Assembly (NCBI RefSeq): GCF_003255815.1
Contig: NC_037669.1
Location: 121,984,456 to 122,048,455 of the forward strand
Source of the DNA: Theropithecus gelada
Taxonomy: Eukaryota > Chordata > Mammalia > Primates > Cercopithecidae
DNA: 64,000 nt
Direction of reading: 5' to 3'
Shown piece after piece: positions 49,113-60,977 of this stretch. The notes beneath the pieces were generated by a model. That model saw only the letters and a list, made by a program, of their open reading frames with translations. It did no database searches and was not told the origin of the DNA. Positions within the stretch are counted from its first letter, which is position 1; the number at the start of each line of letters is the position of its first letter. Made by a program: the position numbers and the translations under genes.

Positions 49113-52100
49113 CTGTTAAAGGAGAACAAAACCATATGTGGTATTGTAACTTACAGCAATCAGTGTTTAAATTCACACCAGTAGACATGTGGTTAACTCA
49201 ACATTCCAATTTCTACTGGTATTTTCAATCACCTTCAAGCTGTTGATTCAAGGCATGGAGCTATCTGAGGATAACTGAGATGATACAGATAATTATTAGT
49301 ATTTGATGCTGCCTGTTAATAAGGTATGACTTAACTTTGCGCTTCCTTGGGAATCTACCTACTTTTAAAAAGTGCTTAGACAATTCACTGAACAAGGTTA
49401 TCTGATTTCTACCTAGATAAGTTCATTATTTTACATATTTAAGTGCTATAGCTTGTCTTGTCTGGAATTATCTGGGTTTAATACATGTAATAATTGAAAA
49501 TGAAACCAAATATAGAGGATGCCTCTTCATTTTCTGTTAGTTTTCCAATTTTCTACTTTCATATCCAGGGAGGTACGGCCTACCATGATGATACTGTGTA
49601 AGAGATAAATAATGGCCAAAGAATGCTTTTTGTTGCGATTCAAAATTTTATAATCCACACGCATATCCTATCTCCAAACCCAAAATTCTCACCTTGAGTC
49701 TCAGATTTGCTTTTAGACTCAAAGAGTGACTGCTTCTTTCCTCCTTTTTCATTCCAGTTAAAAATGAAATTCTCCATTATGGAGATGGAAACCAACACTT
49801 TAAAACTGTTCATACCAAAGGTTATTTATCTGTACAGCTGTTGTATTTCTTTACTGCTTTCTGTGAAAAACAATGGGTTTATTTCATATTCTCTCCTGTC
49901 ATTTCCTCCCATCAAGGGATGTCAGTTTTCATAGCTAATTGCCCTCTTTTTTCGTGCACAGCATTTTTTTTTAGTCCTCTCAAGTAGTTCTTTTTCTCTC
50001 TCACTTATAACAATTTGAGTGTACTGAAAACAAAATCAATGAGGGTACCTAAAAACAAAATTAGTGATTTTTTAAAAAAAAGTCTCCGTCTCCTTCTCTT
50101 CTACCATTCACCAAGATATAAAATGCTTCTTTCACATCCATTTGGGTCAGTTTTGAGAACATAAGTATTTACAGTTTTTATTAAATTACTAATATAGTAA
50201 AACAAATGTGATGCTGAAAAAGAACACTTGGTTGCTTGAGATTAGAGAAAAATGCATGAAACAAGCTGAAAATATGGCAATTGAAACCTTAAGGTCTGAT
50301 GTGTACTGCTGGCCTGTTGCTTTCAAAAAAGGAGATTAAATTAATAAGAGTTGACTGGTGTAGAAAACTCTCCAGTGGTATTACTGTGAAAGGAAAGATA
50401 ACATGAATTTCTACTCAAGTAAGGAAAGGAGCAACACAAGGAAGAGTGAAACTTGTGTTGTAATGGAGGAAAATGTTACACTTTAGATATAATCACAAGT
50501 ATCAAAGAATCAGTATCTCAGTTGAAAGGAAAAAAACAGCTTGTGTAATTGATGAATTTAAATAACTGATATAGGCGAAGGTCTAGATTTTGAGATAATT
50601 TTCATGTGAATCAGTTACTTAGAAAACATAATTTTCCTCTGATATGAAGCTATTTTCCAAACTTTCTTAATGACGGTTTTATATTTCATAGACTCACCCT
50701 GTGTGGTTCTTTCTTCATATCTATATGTGTATATATATATATGTGTGTGTGTATATATATATTATATATATATTTGAACATCATCTGATTTTTAGCCTTC
50801 AACTTAATTATACTTTTGAAATTGGGAAACTGAATGTGGTAAAATTAATGTACTAATAAGTGAGCCATCTGTTTGAAAAACAGTATCTGTGCTAACCTCT
50901 TAGTCCGCAAACTCATTAAATTTGTATCAAGAGTATGATATGTGTTTATAGATGTGCTGATGACGTTTGTTTTCCAATAGTAAATTATTTTATTGACAAT
51001 TTCACTTTCCTATTCAGTTCTGTGTCATGTGAAGTTTGAATTCTGGAATCACGCACACAGCATTTGCTAAAATGTTTGCTAAATTTAACAAGAAAACAAG
51101 AAAACGCACACCCAGGATTTTACTTGGCTCGTCCCTTCCCTCATTTCCTAAATCCATTTTGATCTTTACTTGGCCTTTACTCTATCCTTTACAATTCCTT
51201 CTTCCTGGAAATTTTGTATTTCTGCCAAGCTGTATTTAGTTACTTTCCATTATAAGGTGACTATCTTTTCCCATCCTTGCACATCCCCTTCTCTTGAATT
51301 CTCATTCCAAGAAGCTTGGATGGGAATTTACAGTTTTGATTTGTTTAAATATTAAAGGTTAAATGCCAAGCCCCTTTGCTACTGTATAATATTATTATGT
51401 GAATGGCCTTTGGTACTATGATTAAAAACTTAAAACAAACAAGGCTATGACTGCATCCTGACATACATAGCTACCAAGAAATGAAAAGCATGCATCTGTT
51501 TTCCACAGAGTCTGTTTTCTCAGTATTTGACCAGGTTACTCAGATACACCAGCCATTGTTATGCTGTTTGGCTTTATTCTTAAAAGGAGATACTGACATT
51601 TGGTCTGTCTGAGTTTTTATTGCTATGAGCAATAGCATTAAAGCTCAAGTTCTGTGAATGTCTTGATATCTTTCTCTTGGCACTGGTGACTACTATGTGG
51701 CCCATGCTTTTCAAAGTATTCTATACCAAGTGTGGGGGTGTTCTTATGAATACTGTTAAAAGAAGTGACCATAGTTATAGAGGACTCTAATGCCTTAAAT
51801 AGCCTTAAAGAAAGTGACTGTAAATAGAACGTATTGCATACAGGTTGGAGAAATAAAAGGTTTCCAGGGTCTGTGGTCACTTTAAAACCTCTTATTGGCC
51901 ATAAAATACATAGCACTATGAGTTTACATCTAACAGGAATTGCTGTTTTTCCTACATGCTATCCACAAGTTAGGACGGACCCATCTAGCCTCTGAATTAT
52001 GAACAAGTGATGAGATTCTACTGTACGTTTGTCTGCTTCCTCTGACCTCTGCTGAGAGGAAATTTGGATTCTCCATTCTGAACTTAGGAACATGAAAGCC

Positions 52101-52519
52101 CAGTTGTTCTTGGCTGCCGAAAGTTTTGTTTTTAAGCCAGCTACACCTTTTATAGATATTTTCTTGAATCTTTTTTCATAGTCCTGTAATTATAGTGGAT
52201 GTTGCCAAGGACTCCTTGCAGTCACATCCAACCACGTGTTGCATGGAAATAAGCCAATTTGACTAGTCAGGGAGCAGTTCCCTGACTCAGCCAGCCTCAC
52301 TTTTTATGAGGTAAAGCTACCCTCCTACACCTAAAGGTAGCTTGCCTTCTGAAATAAAAGTGCAACTCAGTTACATGTAACTTGATATTATTTTATTAAG
52401 ACAAAACATCCTTGATATAAAGAAGAAATTCTTTCTGAGACATTTGAATCAAATGTAGGAAGTAACTTTCTTTCTTCCAATACAAGGATGCTTGAAATTT
52501 GCCATGACCAGAAACTAAT
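49113..52519. other. Intron between exons B and A, unique part
   Basis: No further EGF exon was found. Contains a TA/TG microsatellite at about 50726-50772 and otherwise featureless sequence. Confidence 0.5.
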
Positions 52520-52536
52520 AGAAATTGACTAATTTT

Positions 52537-52838
52537 GGGCCGGGCGCGGTGGCTCAAGCCTGTAATCCCAGCACTTTGGGAGGCCGAGACGGGCGGATCA
52601 TAAGGTCAGGAGATCGAGACCATACTGGCTAACACAGTGAAACCCCGTCTCTACTAAAAATACAAAAAAACTTAGCCGGGCGAGGTGGCAGGCGCCTGTA
52701 GTCCCAGCTACTCGGGAGGCTGAGGCAGGAGAATGGCGTAAACCCGGGAGGCGGAGCTTGCAGTGAGCTGAGATCTGGCCACTGCACTCCAGCCCGGGCG
52801 ACAGAGCGAGACTCCGTCTCAAAAAAAAAAAAAAAAAA
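52537..52838 (+). mobile_element. Young AluY (Old World monkey type)
   Basis: A full-length Alu with a 17-bp perfect target duplication agaaattgactaatttt (52520-52536 and 52839-52855). It carries gagatctggccactgcac, a one-base variant of the monkey-type diagnostic. Confidence 0.96.
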
Positions 52839-52855
52839 AGAAATTGACTAATTTT

Positions 52856-53827
52856 ATATTTTAGTTCTTCATTTTAAGTTTGAATAACTTCAGTGGTTAT
52901 AGATCCCAAGCAATCAGTAATTGAACACATTTTCATACATGCTTAATTGTGTTTTTAGCTGGTCATGTTCAAAATTAGGAAAAAAATAGGGAAGTAATAT
53001 TCAAAATATATACTCAATGGCTTATAGAAAACTAAAATCAATAGCTTGACCAGGAGTCTATATTTTTGGTTTGAGGAAAAAAATCCCCAAATTATTCATA
53101 CCCTTGTAGACTTAGGAAAGTAAAAGGAATCTGCTATAGCAATGACTAGGGAAGAAAGAGAGTAGCAGTCGCCAAGTTGGGGGAAAAATTAAATCTATAA
53201 AAAGTACATTATAAATAATTACAAGCTTAAAAATAAGTAGCTGGTTGAACATTTTAACATGCTCTTTGGGACTTTTTTTTTTTTTTGCATTCTTCTATAA
53301 CCATTTTCAATGTTAAAATATCCTTAAAAAATCACTGTAAGGTGTTTGGTCTAGGGACTATTCTTTTTTATTACACAATAAGGAGCCAACTGGCATTTGG
53401 TCATTTAAGCTAGTCACCATTTTCATTTCAGAATAACAATTTGCTTAATTTAATTTAATTGTTCCTAAGCAGACCCTGGAATTAACTTACTTTGTGAATC
53501 AATTGAAATATATAGTAGTTTGTTGTATGTCGATTTATAAAAATAAGTTTATGTTTTCTCATTTTTTTCTTTCTCTTTTTTTATCTCTTTCTTTTCATGT
53601 TGGATATTTGTGAAGAACTTGGGGATATTTTGAATAGACAAGGCAAAATAGAAGAATGAGTTACACACAAAAAAAGTGTATGTTTTCAACTATTCAAATA
53701 TAAATTCTTACGGAATTTGCTATGAATTAGAAGCTTGAATTAACATTTGTCCTTTGGTATTCTGAGTGCTGACCCACCCTACCAGTGCCTCTTCAATAAA
53801 TTACAGCTGAGCACAGAACATGCACAC
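52856..53827. other. Intron sequence 3' of exon A
   Basis: Unique AT-rich sequence. I see nothing beyond homopolymer runs. Confidence 0.5.
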
Positions 53828-53959
53828 GGAGAAGACAGTGGTTTCCATGGTAGCCAGGCAGACAGGTGCATCTCCCTGTGACTGGGTGACAGTCCTCATT
53901 CTTGGCTGAACACTGACATACCTGGTTACAGTCCTTTCTATATGTGCCTGGTGGACAAA
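53828..53959 (-). pseudogene. EGFEM1P: EGF-module exon A (intact reading frame)
   Basis: This is the most 5' exon seen. The acceptor is a pyrimidine run ending in ccccttag and the donor is C|GTGTGC. The 132 nt read as two split-codon bases, 43 codons and one base. All eight cysteines are present, at codons 1, 10, 14, 16, 23, 30, 32 and 41, one residue longer between the fourth and fifth than in the sister exons. The module opens CPPGTYRKDC and ends CTCLPGYHGNHC, typical of MEGF-type repeats. No stop or frameshift is visible, so on its own this exon looks functional. The donor is weaker than a GTAAGT consensus. The next exon in transcript order is at 48984-49112. Confidence 0.8.
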
Positions 53960-55851
53960 CTAAGGGGAAGAGGAAATGTAAGCCCAATGAATTAAATTTG
54001 TCTGCGTAAATATAGCTCTAAAAGTGAAAGCAGGGAAAAATTTATTAAATAAGACCATTGCCTACAGAAGTGTGCTGCCCTTGGGATTTAGGTTTCATTA
54101 AATTTATTTGGGGATTACTTCACTGTTTGATTTTGTTTTGTTCAGTCAATTTGTGACCGACTGTCAAGGGCCGGTTGCAATTTTCTTGTCACGGAAAAAA
54201 TCATACGGTAATGTCAGGTAAAATCAACTAAAATAATAGTATAATTCATGAGGGACCACATATCTGGATAAAGATTTTTTTTTCTGGTGCAGCCAGTTTA
54301 AACTCTCAAGGTTGTTTCTCTTTGCACATTAGCATACATTGTATTTGTGTCACCCGTCAGCCACTCTGCTGGGTTCTGCTGTTTTCCTTTTACAGACTGT
54401 GCAACGAAAACTTCCCTCCAATTTTTAAATAACGTCATGACCAAAAAAAAAAAAAAAAAAGAAAGGGTTTCTGGGTAGTTTTCAGCAATAAAATGAAGTC
54501 AAGTAGACATTTTGAGTTTCATGGTTGTATCTTCATGAGAATTCAAGCAAATTCAGTGAAAAAAAATCAGCCAAGTTGGTCTTTAGGTCCCACAGACCTA
54601 AAATTGAATAATAATCATTAGACCAACCATCTTATTACCTTGGTGCTTTAGCATCAGGAGTACATGAAAGAATTAACATTATTGTTTTGTTCACTGCATC
54701 CATGTTTTTGTTTACTGTTCTTGTATGCCTGTGGTATCTCTTGTATTCTTAGCATCCATTATCCCTAATAATATTTAATCTTACAGTTTTAAGTAAAAAT
54801 AACAGTAATGTAGAAATTCCATTGGTTGCTTGCTTAGTATTAAAAACAAAGTGATAGGGTTCCAAGATGGCCGAATAGGAACACTTCCAGGATACAGCTC
54901 CCAGCATGAGCGACACAGAAGACAGGTGATTTCTGCATTTCCAACTGAGGTATGTGGTTCATCTCACTGGGGTGTGTCAGACACTGGGTGCAGGACAGTG
55001 GGTGCTGCCCACCGAGTGAGAGCTGAAGCAGGGCGAGGCATTGCCTCACCCAGGAATTGCAGGGGGTTAAGGAATTCCCTTCTAGTCAAGGGAAACCATG
55101 ACACACAGCACCTGGAAAATCGGGGCACTCCCACCCCAATACTGTGCTTTTCCAAGGGTCTAAGCAAATGGCACACCACGAGATTATATCCCGTGCCTGG
55201 CTCAGAGGGTCCCACCCCCACGGGGCCTCCCTCATTGCTAACACAGCAGTCTGAGATCTAACTGCAAGGCGGCCTTTGCTGAGGCTTGACTAGGTAAATA
55301 AAGTGGCTGGGAAGCTCAAACTGGGTGGAGTGCATGGCAGCTCAAGGAGGCCTGCCTGCTCCTGTAGACTCCACTTCTGGGGACAGGGCATAGCTAAACA
55401 AAAGGCAGCAGAAACCTCTGCAGATTTAAATGTCCCTGTCTGACAGCTTTGAAGAGAGTAGTGGTTCTCCCAGCATGGAGTTTGAGATCTGAGAACGGAC
55501 AGACTGCCTCCTCAAGTGGGTCCCTGACTCCCAAGTAGCCTAACTGTGAGGAACCCCCCAGTAGGGGCAGACTGACACCTCACATGGCCGGGTACCCCTC
55601 TGAGATGAAGCTTCCAGAGGAACGATCAGGCAGCAACATTTGCTGTTTAGCAATACTCACACTTCTGCAGCCTCTGCTGCTGATACCCAGGCAAATAGGG
55701 TCTGGAGTGGACCACCAGCAAACTCCAATAGACCTGCAGCTGAGGGTCCTGACTGTTAGAAGGAAAACTAACAAACATAAAGGACATCCCCACCAAAACC
55801 CCATCTGTACGTCACCATCATCAAAAACCAAAGGTAGATAAAACCACAAAG

Positions 55852-56868
55852 ATGGGGAAAAAACAGAGCAGAAAAGCTGAAAATTCTAAAAATCAGAGTG
55901 CCTTTCCCCTTCCAAAGGAATGCAACTCCTCACCAGCAATGGGACAAAGCTGGAAGGAGAATGACTTTGACAATTTGAGACAAGAAGGCTTTAGACCATC
56001 AAACTTCTCTGAACTAAAGGAGGAAGTTCGAATCCATCGCAAAGAAGCTAAAAACCTTGAAAAAAGATTAGATGAATGGCTAACTACAATAACCAATATA
56101 GAGAAGTCCTTAAATGACCTGATAGAGCTGAAAACCATGGCACGAGAACCACGTGACAAATGCACAGCTTCAGTAACCGATTCGATCAATTGGAAGAAAG
56201 GGTATCAGTGATTGAAGATCAAATGAATGAAATGAAGCGAGAAGAGAAGTTTAGAGAAAAAATGAGTAAAAAGAAATGAACAAAGCCTCCAAGAAATATG
56301 GGACTATGTGAAAAGATCAAATCTACATTTGATTGGTGTACCTGAAAGTGACAGGGAGAATGAAACCAAGTTGGAAAACACTCCGCAGGATATTATCCAG
56401 GAGAATTTCCCCAACCTAGCAAGGCAGGCCAATATTCAAATTCAGGAAATACAGAGAATGCCACAAAGATACTCCTCGAGAAGAGCAACTCCAAGACACA
56501 TTATTGTCAGATTCACATAAGTCGAAATGAAGGGGAAAATGATAAGGGCAGCCAGAGAGAAAGGTCGGGTTACCCACAAAAGGAAGTCCATCAGACTAAC
56601 AGCGGATCCCTCGGCAGAAACTCTACAACCCAGAAGAGACTGGGGGTCAATATTCAACATTCTTAAAGAAAAAAATTTTCAACCCAGAATTTCATATCCA
56701 GCCAAACTAAGTTTCATAAGTGAAGGAGAAATAAAATCCTTTACAGACAAGCAAATGCTGAGAGATTTTGTCACCACCAGGCCTACCCCACAAGAACCCC
56801 TGAAGGAAGCACTAAATATGGAAAGGAACAACAGGTACCAGCCACTGCAAAAACATGCCAAAATGTAA
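55852..56868 (+). pseudogene. L1 ORF1p remnant
   Basis: This is the L1 RNA-binding chaperone. It starts at MGKKQSRKAENSKNQ and ends 1017 nt later, the usual length of about 338 codons. A frame change around 56150-56170 leads to a stop at 56209-56211; the original frame returns before 56308. A further stop at 56518-56520 sits at a conserved Lys codon (TAA for AAA) in the RRM/C-terminal region. Coiled-coil-like text (KEVRIHRKEAKNLEKR region) precedes the break. The encoded protein cannot be made whole. Confidence 0.88.
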
Positions 56869-56931
56869 AGACCATCGATGCTAGGAAGAAACGGCATCAA
56901 CTAATGAGCAAAATAACCAGCTAACATCATA

Positions 56932-59900
56932 ATGACATGATCAAATTCACACATAACAATATTAACCTTAAATGTAAACTGGCTAAATGCTCCAATTAAA
57001 AGACACAGACTGGCAAATTGGATAACGAGTCAAGACCCATCAGTGTGCTGTATTCAGGAGACCCATCTCATGTGCAGGGACACACATAGGCTCAAAATGA
57101 AGGGATGGAGGAAGATCTACCAAGCAAATGGAAAACAAAAAAAGGCAGGGGTTGCAATCCTGGTCTCTGATAAAACAGACTTTAAACCAACAAACATCAA
57201 AAGAGACAAAAAGGCCATTACATAATGGTAAAGGGATCAATTCAACAGGAAGAGTTAACTATCCTAAATATATATGCACCCAATACAGGAGCACCCAGAT
57301 CCATAAAGCAAGTCCTTAGAGACTACAAAGAGACTTAGACTCCCACATAATGATAATGGGAGACATTAACACCCCGCTGTCAACATTAGACAGATCAATG
57401 AGACAGAAAGTTAACAAGGATATCCAGGAATTGAACTCAACTCTGCACCAAGCAGACTTAATAGACATCTATAGAACTCTCCACCCAAAATCAATAGAAT
57501 ACACATTCTTCTCAGCACCACATTGCACTTATTCCAAAACTGACTACACAGTCGGAAGTAAAGCACTCTTCAGCAAATGTAAAAGAACAGAAATTATAAC
57601 AAACTGTCTCTCAGACCACAGTGCAATCAAACTAGAACTCAGGATTAAGAAACTCATTCAAAACCTCTCAACTACATGGAAACTGAACAACCTGCTCCTG
57701 AATGACTACTGGGTACATAACGAAATGAAGGCAGAAATAAAGATGTTCTTTGAAACCAATGAGAACAAAGATACAACATACCAGAATCTCTGGGACAAAT
57801 TTAAAGCAGTGTGCAGAGGGAAATGTATAGCACTAAATGCCCACAAGAGAATGCAGGAAAGATCTAAAATTGACACCCTAACATCACAATTAAAAGAACT
57901 AGAGAAGCAAGAGCAAACACATACAAAAGCTAGCAGAAGGTAAGAAATGACTAAGATCAGAGCAGAACTGAAGGAGATAGAGACACAAAAAGTCCTTCAA
58001 AAAATCAATGAATCCAGGAGCTGGTTTTTTGAAAAGATCAACAAAATTGATAGACCGCTAGCGAGACTGATAAAGAAGAAAAGAGAGAAGAATCAAATAG
58101 ATGCAATAAAAAACGATAAAAGGATATTACCACCAACACCACAGAAATACAAACTACCATCAGAGAATACTATAAACACCACTACACAAATAAACTAGAA
58201 AATCTAGAAGAAATGGATACATTCCTGGACACATACACTCTCCCAAGACTAAGCTAGGAAGAAGTTGAATCCCTGAATAGACCAATAACAGGCTCCAAAA
58301 TTGAGGCAATAATTAACCAAAAAAAGTCCAGGACCAGACATATTCACAGCCGAATTTTACCAGAGGTACAAGGAGGAGCTGGTAACATTCCTTCTAAAAC
58401 TACTCCAATAAATAGAAAAAGAGGGAATGTTCCCTAACTCATTTTATGAAGCCAACATCATCCTGATACCAAAGCCTGGCAGAGACACAACAAAAAAAGA
58501 GAATTTTAGACCAATATCCCTGATGAACATCGATGCAAAAATCCTCAATAAAATACTGGCAAACCGAATCCAGCGGCACATCAAAAAGCTTATCCACCAT
58601 GATCAAGTGGGCTTCATCCCTGGGATGCAAGGCTGGTTCAACATACGCAAATCAATAAATGTAATCCAGCATATAAACAGAACCAAAGACAAAAACCACA
58701 TGATTATCTCAATAGATGCAGAAAAGGTCTCTTACAAAATTCAACAGCCCTTAATGCTGAAAACTTCAATAAGTTCGGTATTGATGGAATGTCTCTCAAA
58801 ATAATAAGAGCTATTTATGACAAACCCACAACCAATATCATACTGAATGGGCAAAAACTGGAAGCATTCCCTTTGAAAACTGGCACACGACAGGGATGCC
58901 CTCTCTCACCACTCCTATTCCACATAGTGTTGGAAGTTCTGGCCAGGGCAATCAGGCAGGAGAAAGAAATAAAGGATATTCAGTTAGGAAAAGAGGAAGT
59001 TAAATTGTCCCTGTTTGCAGATGACATGATTGTATGTTTAGAAAACCCTATAGTCTCAGCCCAAAATCTCCTTAAGTTGATCAGCAACTTCACCAAAGTC
59101 TGAGGATAAAAAAATCAATGTGCAAAAATCACAAGCATTCTTATACACCAATAATAGACAAACAGACAGCCAAATCATGAGTGAACTCCCATTCACAATT
59201 GCTTCAAAGAGATTAAAATGCCTAGGAATCCAACTTACAAGGGATATGAAGGACCTCTTCAAGGAGAACTATAAACCACTGCTCAATGAAATAAAAGAGG
59301 ACACAAACAAATGGCAGAACATTACAGGCTCATAGACAGGAAGAATCAAGATCGTGAAAACGGCCATACTGCCCAAGGTAATTTATAGATTCAATGCCAT
59401 CCCCATTAAGCTACCAATGATTTTCTTCACAGAATTGGAAAAACCTACTTTAAAGTTCATATGGAACCAAAAAAAGAGCCTGCATTGCCAAGACAATCCT
59501 AAGCCAAAAGAACAAAGCTGGAGGCATCATGCTACCTGACTTTAAACTATACTACAAGGCTACAGTAACCAAAACAGCATGGTACTGGTACCAAAACAGA
59601 GATACAGACCAATGGAACAGAACAGAGCCCTTAGAAATAGTATCACAGATCTACAACCATCTGATCTTTGACAAACCTGACAAAAACAAGAAATGGGGAA
59701 AGGATTCCCTATTTAATAAATGGTGCTGGGAAAACTGGCTCATATGTAGAAAGCTAAAACTGGATCCCTTCCTTACACCTTATATGAAAATTATTTCAAG
59801 ATGGATTAGAGACTTAAATGTTAGATGTCAAACCATAAAAACCCTAGAAAAAACCTAGGCAATACCATTCAGGACATAGGCATGGGCAAGGACTTCATGT

Positions 59901-60743
59901 CTAAAACACCAAAAGCAATGACAACCAAAGCCAAAATTGACAAATGGGATCTAATTAAACTAAAGAGTTTCTGCACAGCAAAAGAAACTACCATCAGAGT
60001 GAACAGGCAACCTACAGAATGGGAGAAAATTTTTGCAATCTACTCATCTGACAAAGGGCTAATATCCAGAACCTACAAATAACTCAAACAAATTTACAAG
60101 AAAAAAACGAACAACCCCATCAAAAAGTGGGCAAAGGATATGAACAGACATTTCTCAAAAGAAGACATGCATACAGCCAACAGACACATGAAAAAATGCT
60201 TGTCATCACTGGCCATCAGAGAAATGCAAATCAAAACCACAATGAGATACCATCTCACACCAGTTAGAATGGCAATCTTTAAAAAGTCAGGAAACAACAG
60301 GTGCTGGAGAGGATATGGAGAAATAGGAACACCTTTACCCTGTTGGTGGGACTGTACACTAGTTCAACTATTGTGGAAGACAGTGTGGTGATTCCTCAAG
60401 GATCTAGAACTAGAAAGACCATTTGACCCAGACATCCCATTACTGGGTATATACCCAAAGGATTATAAATCATGTTGCTATAAAGACACATGCACACATA
60501 TGTTTTTTGCAGCACTATTCACAATAGCAAAGACTTGGAACCAACCCAAGTGTCCATCAATGATAGACTGGATTAAGAAAATGTGGCACATATACACCAT
60601 GGAATGCTATGCAGCCACAAAAAAAGGATAAGTTCATATCCTTTGTAGGGACATGGGATGCAGCTGGAAACCATCATTCTGAGCAAACTATCTCAAAGAC
60701 AGAAAACCAAACACTGCATGTTCTCACTCATGGTGGGAATTGA
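56932..60743 (+). pseudogene. L1 ORF2p remnant (endonuclease-reverse transcriptase)
   Basis: The endonuclease part is seen in pieces: CCIQETHLMCRDTHR at about 57045, then MGDINTPLSTLDRS at about 57356 and SDHSAIKLELRIK at about 57620. The reverse transcriptase part has PISLMNIDAKILNKIL, GFIPGMQGWFN and the catalytic FADD box at 59014-59025. The C-terminal Cys-rich part follows (NNRCWRGYGEIGT). At least nine frame changes or stops separate these blocks, for example at about 57205, 57943, 58198, 58770, 59100, 59335 and 59858. The element is dead. Confidence 0.9.
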
Positions 60744-60977
60744 ACAATGAGAACACTTGGACACAGGAAGGGGAACATCACACACCAAGGCCTGTCGTGG
60801 GGTAGGGGGAGGGGGGAGGGATAGCATTAGGAGATATACCTAATGTAAATGACGAGTTAATGAGTGCAGCACACCAACATGGCACATGTATACATATGTA
60901 TCAAACCTGCATGTTGTGCACATGTACCCTAGAACTTAAAGTATAATAAAAAAATAAAAATAAAAACAAAGCAATAG

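Larger units (their letters stand above)
17376..53959 (-). pseudogene. EGFEM1P: EGFEM1-like multi-EGF gene, 3' part, decayed (unitary pseudogene)
   Basis: Seven exons on the minus strand run from 53959 down to 17376 and continue beyond the window at the 5' side. The six internal exons are 132, 129, 125, 129, 130 and 126 nt. All begin with two nucleotides of a split codon and end with one, so every intron is phase 1. Each encodes one EGF/laminin-type module of about 43 residues with eight cysteines. The intact family would be secreted, with an N-terminal EMI domain followed by EGF modules; neither the EMI domain nor a signal peptide lies in this window. The terminal exon lacks a membrane span, which argues against MEGF10/MEGF11, and the AT-rich setting argues against MEGF6. 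Four of the seven exons carry a stop or frame-breaking indel, so a full-length protein cannot be made. The EGFEM1P name is inferred from architecture; a search of the exons would settle it. Confidence 0.68.
54858..60960 (+). mobile_element. Full-length L1PA-type LINE-1, inactive
   Basis: About 6.1 kb from the 5' UTR start (ggttccaagatggccgaata) to the A-rich tail after tataataaaa. Target duplications taaaaacaaagtgatag (54841-54857) and taaaaacaaagcaatag (60961-60977) differ at two bases, so the copy is not new. The 5' UTR is about 1 kb. Both ORFs are broken by frameshifts and stops. It is antisense to the EGF pseudogene and lies upstream of exon A. Confidence 0.94.

Noticed and set aside
17376..53959. 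Interpretation as MEGF10, MEGF11 or MEGF6
   Set aside because: No membrane segment or cytoplasmic tail follows the last module, and the AT-rich exons with several lesions do not fit those conserved genes. Not excluded without a search.
57043..60391. Long plus-strand frames with endonuclease and reverse transcriptase motifs, suggesting a retron or novel RT system
   Set aside because: They are consecutive broken pieces of one L1 ORF2 within a 6.1-kb LINE-1 that has 5' UTR, ORF1, A-rich tail and target duplications.
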